This document shows positions 14,301-17,126 of a stretch of DNA of 17,126 nt, in pieces. The position numbers and the translations under genes were made by a program. The DNA lies in the NCBI GenBank assembly GCA_035623275.1, contig DASPTT010000054.1, positions 1-17,126 of the forward strand, read 5' to 3'. Below the pieces are notes generated by a model that saw only the letters and a program-made list of their open reading frames with translations, had not been told where the DNA came from and ran no database searches. Within the stretch, counting starts at the first letter, position 1. Every line of letters starts with the position of its first letter. Source of the stretch: DASPTT01 sp035623275 (lineage in GTDB: Bacteria > Actinomycetota > Acidimicrobiia > Acidimicrobiales > UBA8190).

Positions 14301-15007
14301 TCGCCGAGACGCACGACCGCCGCCGGCCGGTGCCGGAGCACCCGCGGCCCCACGCGGCCGGCGCGCGCCGCCCCGGCTCCGCGGCGCCCGGCGATCCCGG
14401 GCGGCCCGACGCCGCAGACGCCACCTGGCGCGCCGGCGACGAGCCGCTGCTCGTGGGGCGCGCCGTCCACGGGACGCTGGCCGCCCTCGACCTCGCCACG
14501 GGGACGGACGCCACGGGGACACCGGCCGCCACGCTGGCCCGCCAGCGGGCCCGCGCCGTGGGCGTCGAGGGGCGCGCCGAGGAGGTGGCGGCCATGGTCG
14601 AACGGGCGCTGGCCTCTCCCGTGGTGCGCCGAGCGGGGACGAGGCGGCACCACAAGGAGATCTACGTGGGGACGGCCACCGGCACCGGCGGCGTGTTCGA
14701 GGGATTCGTGGACCTGGTGGTCGAGGAGGACGGCGGGCTGGTGGTCGTCGACTACAAGACCGACCGGGTGTCGGGCGCGGCGCGCGACGAGGTGGCCGTC
14801 TCGTACCGCCTCCAGGTCGCGGCCTACGCCAACGCCCTCGCCGTCATCACCGGCCGGCCCCTGACGGCCGGTGTCCTGGTCTTCCTGGCCGACGGCGAGG
14901 CGTTCGAGGACGTCATGACCGGCGAGGCGCTCGAAGCGGCACGGGCCGAGGCCCGCGAGCTGGCCGGTGCGCTGATCGACCCGGGGCCGGCGTCCGCGAT
15001 CACCTAG
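11345..15007 (+). CDS. addA: AddA-like subunit: UvrD/Rep-family helicase with C-terminal nuclease
   Basis: ATP-driven motor and second nuclease of the AddAB complex. It has 1220 residues, the usual AddA size. Helicase motifs in order: Walker A GAGTGKT (56-62), AAITFTEAAAAELRVRL, Walker B VDEFQD (386-391), VVGDPKQAIYRFRRAD, LHTNFRS, TIHAAKGLEFPVV (about 804-816) and LLYVAMTRARD (874-884). A Gly/Ala/Pro-rich insertion lies at about 495-550. The C-terminal nuclease has GRAVHGTL (His1042), FEGFVDLVV (Asp1123), VVDYKTDR (Asp1136, Lys1138) and the YRLQVAAYANAL helix. The open frame continues upstream to 10127, but that part is a shadow inside addB; ATG at 11345 overlaps the addB stop by 4 nt and gives a normal N-terminus. 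No RecC or RecD is seen nearby. A mycobacterial-type AdnAB is less likely, because the partner lacks helicase motifs and has Fe-S cysteines. Confidence 0.94.
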   Translation: MTTLTGGEPSLLAGEGQNRDGVAEATEVGTDAASVDARARERIATELDTSLVVVAGAGTGKTTELVGRVLEIVAAGAPLREVAAITFTEAAAAELRVRLRDALASRADATPGDPHLRAALGEVDEAAICTLHAFAQRLLVEHCVAVGLPPGFEVLDDVADVAAFEDRWAQFADALLDDARAEATLARAFVLGLQPRDLEAVALELHANWDRVDDGLLGAPGAGPGLAPVDAAPVLAALGRVVECAALCTDADDLLFRHVDGPLTKVHRRLQAAGGDEHALLQLLRAPRRYSCRNGNKENWQGQVTQVRARCDEAEVARMDVLDRARASVVEALLGHLVAFTLEAADQRRREGRVTFHDLLVLARRLLRHHPDAAEALRRRYRRILVDEFQDSDPIQVELAARLAAASAGEDDIGATRPGALFVVGDPKQAIYRFRRADIATFDHAVDRVGDRVELHTNFRSVPGILDYVNTVFAALFDGDTPGQAAHVELLPSRQPLPAAPAEEAGADRRPAPHQLAFDLWGGTGGNAGHGGGGGAPVPGPATQAAAAGPVPVVVLGERVDAPAAEVRRRAALDAACALGQVVAGGWTVADPADGALRRARWGDMAVLIPTRASLPPLSEALDELDIPYRLEGSALLWGSDEVRDVLAVLRAVDDPTDAVAVVGALRTPGLACGDDDLVSWHDAGGTWDPRAPAPDGLDGHPVARAVGVLESLRRTRWWSEPSAMVAAALEATHAFELALAHRRPRDRWHRLRWLQDQARRFDENNAGTLRAFLHWAAIQEAGDRRGGSVGPPDPDDDAVRIMTIHAAKGLEFPVVLVMGLERDGMGGHVAPRVVWDGGHQGLEVTFGHEIATPGYAQAGAREKELDALEQLRLLYVAMTRARDHLLLCVHHGSTRTGLSERSQGAQLVEIGETCPNLWRTMTMPAPPEVAPEPGAGAGAGGTRPDGVDRPASSGEWREELDRWARRRADALARLRRRPVVTATAVAETHDRRRPVPEHPRPHAAGARRPGSAAPGDPGRPDAADATWRAGDEPLLVGRAVHGTLAALDLATGTDATGTPAATLARQRARAVGVEGRAEEVAAMVERALASPVVRRAGTRRHHKEIYVGTATGTGGVFEGFVDLVVEEDGGLVVVDYKTDRVSGAARDEVAVSYRLQVAAYANALAVITGRPLTAGVLVFLADGEAFEDVMTGEALEAARAEARELAGALIDPGPASAIT

Positions 15008-15023
15008 GTTGTCCGGGCCGGAC
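15005..15023 (+). promoter_or_regulatory. Candidate promoter and palindrome before the dienelactone hydrolase gene
   Basis: TAGGTT (15005-15010) overlaps the addA stop and would start RNA near 15017, about 56 nt before the next ATG. It is followed at once by the perfect palindrome GTCCGGGCCGGAC (15011-15023), which could be an operator or a short addA terminator. No -35 box is evident. Confidence 0.33.
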
Positions 15024-15072
15024 CCGGTGCCTCCGGGGACGCGGGCGGCCGACCCCGAGACGGGAGGACCAG

Positions 15073-15810
15073 ATGACCGACGTGACCGTGTCGAGCCCGC
15101 GCGGCGACCTGCCGTGCTATCTGGCGACGCCCGACGGCGACGGGCCCTGGCCGGGCGTGGTGCTCGTCCACGACGCCTTCGGCATGACCAACGACCTCCG
15201 CCACCAGGCCGACTGGCTCGCCGGTGAGGGATATCTGGCGTTGGCACCGGACCTCATGCACTGGGGACGGCTGGTCAAGTGCATCCGGGCGGCCTTCAGG
15301 GACATGCGTGACGGCCGGGGCCGCTCGTTCGACGACATCGAGGCGGCGCGGGGCTGGCTGGCGGACCGGGCGGACTGCACCGGGCGGACCGGGGTCGTCG
15401 GCTACTGCATGGGCGGCGGCTTCGCCCTGATGCTCGTGTCCGGGCGCGGCTTCGACGCGTCGAGCGTCAATTACGGCGCCGCGCCGAAGCGGGCCTACTC
15501 GGAGGACTTCCTCACCGGCGCCTGCCCGGTGGTGGCGAGTTACGGCGCCGAGGACCGCTCCCTCCGGGGTGCGGCAGCGCGGCTCGACACGGCGCTGACC
15601 GGCGCCGGCGTGCCCCACGACGTGAAGGAATACCCCGGGGTGGGCCACTCCTTCCTCAACGACCACGGCGGCGCGGGCGACAAGATCCCGGTCATGTTCA
15701 GGATCTCCTCGGCCCTCATCGGGAGCGGCTACGACGAGCCGGCCACCGTCGACGCCCGCGCCAGGATCGTCGCCTTCTTCGACCAGCACCTCAAGGGTGC
15801 CGGCAGCTGA
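15073..15810 (+). CDS. Dienelactone hydrolase family protein
   Basis: Alpha/beta hydrolase of the dienelactone hydrolase family. Classical members open dienelactone to maleylacetate in chloroaromatic breakdown, but many chromosomal homologues have other ester or lactone substrates. The 245 residues fit the family (about 230-250). The catalytic triad is Cys112 in GYCMGGGFA, Asp161 in YGAEDRSL and His192 in GVGHSFLND; the oxyanion region is VHDAFGMTN (32-40). No signal peptide is present, so it is cytoplasmic. ATG at 15073 has GGGAGG about 6 nt upstream, a strong ribosome binding site. It lies 65 bp after addA with its own promoter candidate, so sharing a job with addAB is not implied. No other aromatic degradation genes are in view, so the substrate stays open. 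It converges on rmuC with a 10-bp gap. Confidence 0.92.
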   Translation: MTDVTVSSPRGDLPCYLATPDGDGPWPGVVLVHDAFGMTNDLRHQADWLAGEGYLALAPDLMHWGRLVKCIRAAFRDMRDGRGRSFDDIEAARGWLADRADCTGRTGVVGYCMGGGFALMLVSGRGFDASSVNYGAAPKRAYSEDFLTGACPVVASYGAEDRSLRGAAARLDTALTGAGVPHDVKEYPGVGHSFLNDHGGAGDKIPVMFRISSALIGSGYDEPATVDARARIVAFFDQHLKGAGS

Positions 15811-15814
15811 GCCT

Positions 15815-15829
15815 GCCCGTTCAGCGGGC
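15815..15829. terminator. Short hairpin at the convergent end of the hydrolase gene and rmuC
   Basis: GCCCG / CGGGC with a 5-nt loop TTCAG; one mismatch further out, more pairs (GC) follow. It overlaps the rmuC stop codon and begins 5 nt after the hydrolase stop, so it could serve both directions. No U-tract. Confidence 0.35.
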
Positions 15830-17126
15830 TGCGGCCGGCGGCTGCCCGAAACCCGGGTCCTGCGCGTCGGCCGGCTCCACCGCCCCCTCGCCGTCGCCGG
15901 GCGAGGGCACCGCGCTCAGCGCGGGGCGGCCGGGCACGAGCTCGGGCGCCTGCAGCTCGCGCGGGGCGGCGTCGAGCGGGTCGAGGTGGACGAGCTCCTT
16001 GTCGGCCGCGCCCACCAGCCCCAGCTCCTGGAACCGACGCGCCTGGGGCAGGACCGTGCGCTCCAGGGACCCCACGGCCTTGTTGTAGGCGTCGACCGCG
16101 GTGTTGAGCCCCTTGCCCGCCCGCGTCAGGTGCTCGGCGAAGGTGGCGATCCGCCGGTAGAGGTCACGGCCCATGCGCTGCACCTCACGGGCGTTCTCGG
16201 TCAGGGCCTCCTGCTGCCATCCGTAGGCGACCGACCGCAGCAGGGCGATCAGCGTGGTGGGCGTGGCCAGCAGCACGTGGTTGGCCACCGCGTGCTCGAG
16301 GAGCGAGGGGTCCTGCTCCAGGGCGGCCGCCAGCAGCGGGTCGCCGGGCACAAAGGCGACGACGAAGGCCGGAGAGTCGTCGAACTGGCGCCAGTACTCC
16401 TTCTTCGCCAGGGCGTCGACATGGGCGCGCAGATGGCGCGCGTGCGCCGCCAGGTGCGCCTTGCGGCCGTCCTCATCGGTGGCGTCGCCGGCGTCGAGGA
16501 ACGCCTGGAGTGGCACCTTGGCGTCCACCACCACCTGCTTGGCGCCGGGGAGCCGGACGACCAGGTCGGGGCGGAGCCGCCCTTCGTCGGCCTCCACGCT
16601 CACCTGCTCGGCGAAATCACAGTGCTCGACCATCCCCGCCATCTCGACGACGCGCCGCAGCTGCATCTCGCCCCAGCGGCCCCGGGTGGCCGGCGCGCGC
16701 AGGGCGGTCACGAGGTTGCGGGTCTCGGCCTGGAGCTTCTCCTGCGACTCCCCGAGCGCGCGCACCTGCTCGTGGAGCCCGCTGTAGGCGCGTTGGCGGT
16801 CGAGCTCGAGCAGGCGCAGACCCTCTTCGTACCTCCCGAGTTGCTCGCGCAGCGGCACGAGCAGCTGTTCGATCGCCTGCTTGCGGCTGTCGAGGTCGCC
16901 GGTCGCGGCGACGCTCGCCTCCTTCAGGCGGCAGTCGGCGAGCTCGAGGAAGCGCTCGCTGTTCTGCTCGAGCGCCTTGATCGAGAGCTCGGCGAACTCG
17001 CCGGCCAGCTGCCGGCGTGTCTCCTCGGCCGACACGGCCCGCTCCGCCTCCGCGCGCCGCTGCTCGTCGAGCGCGGCCTCGAGCCGGGCCACCTCCAGCC
17101 GCGCGGCGGCGAGCCCGTCGCCGCCC
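15821..17126 (-). CDS. rmuC: RmuC family DNA recombination protein (5' end outside window)
   Basis: RmuC is linked to limiting DNA inversions and rearrangements in E. coli, and its core domain has a nuclease-like fold; the reaction is not firmly known. The visible part holds a long charged coiled coil in the first about 130 residues, then the RmuC core: RGRWGEMQLRRVVEMAGM, RPDLVVRLPG, VVVDAKVPLQAFLDA (Asp-x-Lys near 16520), FVPGDPLLAAALEQDP and LLATPTTLIALLRSVAYGWQQE. The C-terminal tail is Pro- and Ala-rich and looks disordered. A GTG at 17092 could be a start, but the frame stays open and coding-like to the window edge (GLAAARLEVARLEAA), so the gene very probably begins outside; many RmuC proteins have an N-terminal membrane helix that would be there. 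It is convergent with the dienelactone hydrolase gene. Confidence 0.93.
   Translation of the reverse strand, partial: GGDGLAAARLEVARLEAALDEQRRAEAERAVSAEETRRQLAGEFAELSIKALEQNSERFLELADCRLKEASVAATGDLDSRKQAIEQLLVPLREQLGRYEEGLRLLELDRQRAYSGLHEQVRALGESQEKLQAETRNLVTALRAPATRGRWGEMQLRRVVEMAGMVEHCDFAEQVSVEADEGRLRPDLVVRLPGAKQVVVDAKVPLQAFLDAGDATDEDGRKAHLAAHARHLRAHVDALAKKEYWRQFDDSPAFVVAFVPGDPLLAAALEQDPSLLEHAVANHVLLATPTTLIALLRSVAYGWQQEALTENAREVQRMGRDLYRRIATFAEHLTRAGKGLNTAVDAYNKAVGSLERTVLPQARRFQELGLVGAADKELVHLDPLDAAPRELQAPELVPGRPALSAVPSPGDGEGAVEPADAQDPGFGQPPAAAR

Noticed and set aside
13196..15247. Long minus-strand frame opposite addA
   Set aside because: Antisense shadow of AddA motifs V, VI and the nuclease domain; composition is typical of high-GC artefacts.

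Overview
The window is a very GC-rich, gene-dense stretch of bacterial chromosome with many GTG starts, gaps mostly under 120 bp, and several genes that seem to start directly downstream of a TANNNT-type -10 box with no Shine-Dalgarno. This suggests a high-GC actinobacterium, perhaps an Acidimicrobiia-like lineage, but the lineage is an inference from style and gene content. No tRNA, rRNA, insertion sequence, CRISPR array, prophage gene or attachment site was found, and the coding style is uniform, so it reads as ordinary chromosome.

Left part (1-5685). A GH1 beta-glycosidase runs off the left edge on the minus strand and is divergent from a TesB-type acyl-CoA thioesterase (plus). The thioesterase converges on citrate synthase (minus) through a strong shared hairpin. 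Upstream of citrate synthase on the minus strand lie a membrane-anchored or secreted protein with a 19-threonine tract and a close relative of plant SQD1 / bacterial SqdB, UDP-sulfoquinovose synthase. A hairpin separates each of these neighbours.

Middle part (5686-8375). A 215-bp divergent intergenic region separates sqdB from a plus-strand series: undecaprenyl-diphosphatase (uppP), a family 2 glycosyltransferase of the polyprenyl-phosphate sugar transferase type, and an unrecognised 196-residue protein. An unusual sulfonated nucleotide sugar next to lipid-carrier recycling and a carrier-type glycosyltransferase hints at a sulfoquinovose-containing envelope glycan or lipid. The classical sulfolipid transferase SqdX is not in the window.

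Right part (8376-17126). An addB-addA pair with an ATGA overlap encodes an AddAB-type helicase-nuclease for double-strand break processing. AddB keeps the four-cysteine iron-sulfur pattern and nuclease residues but shows no Walker A motif; AddA has all the helicase motifs and a second nuclease domain. A dienelactone hydrolase-family enzyme follows under its own likely promoter and ends 10 bp from the convergent stop of an rmuC gene that runs off the right edge. AddAB and RmuC give this end a DNA recombination and repair flavour.
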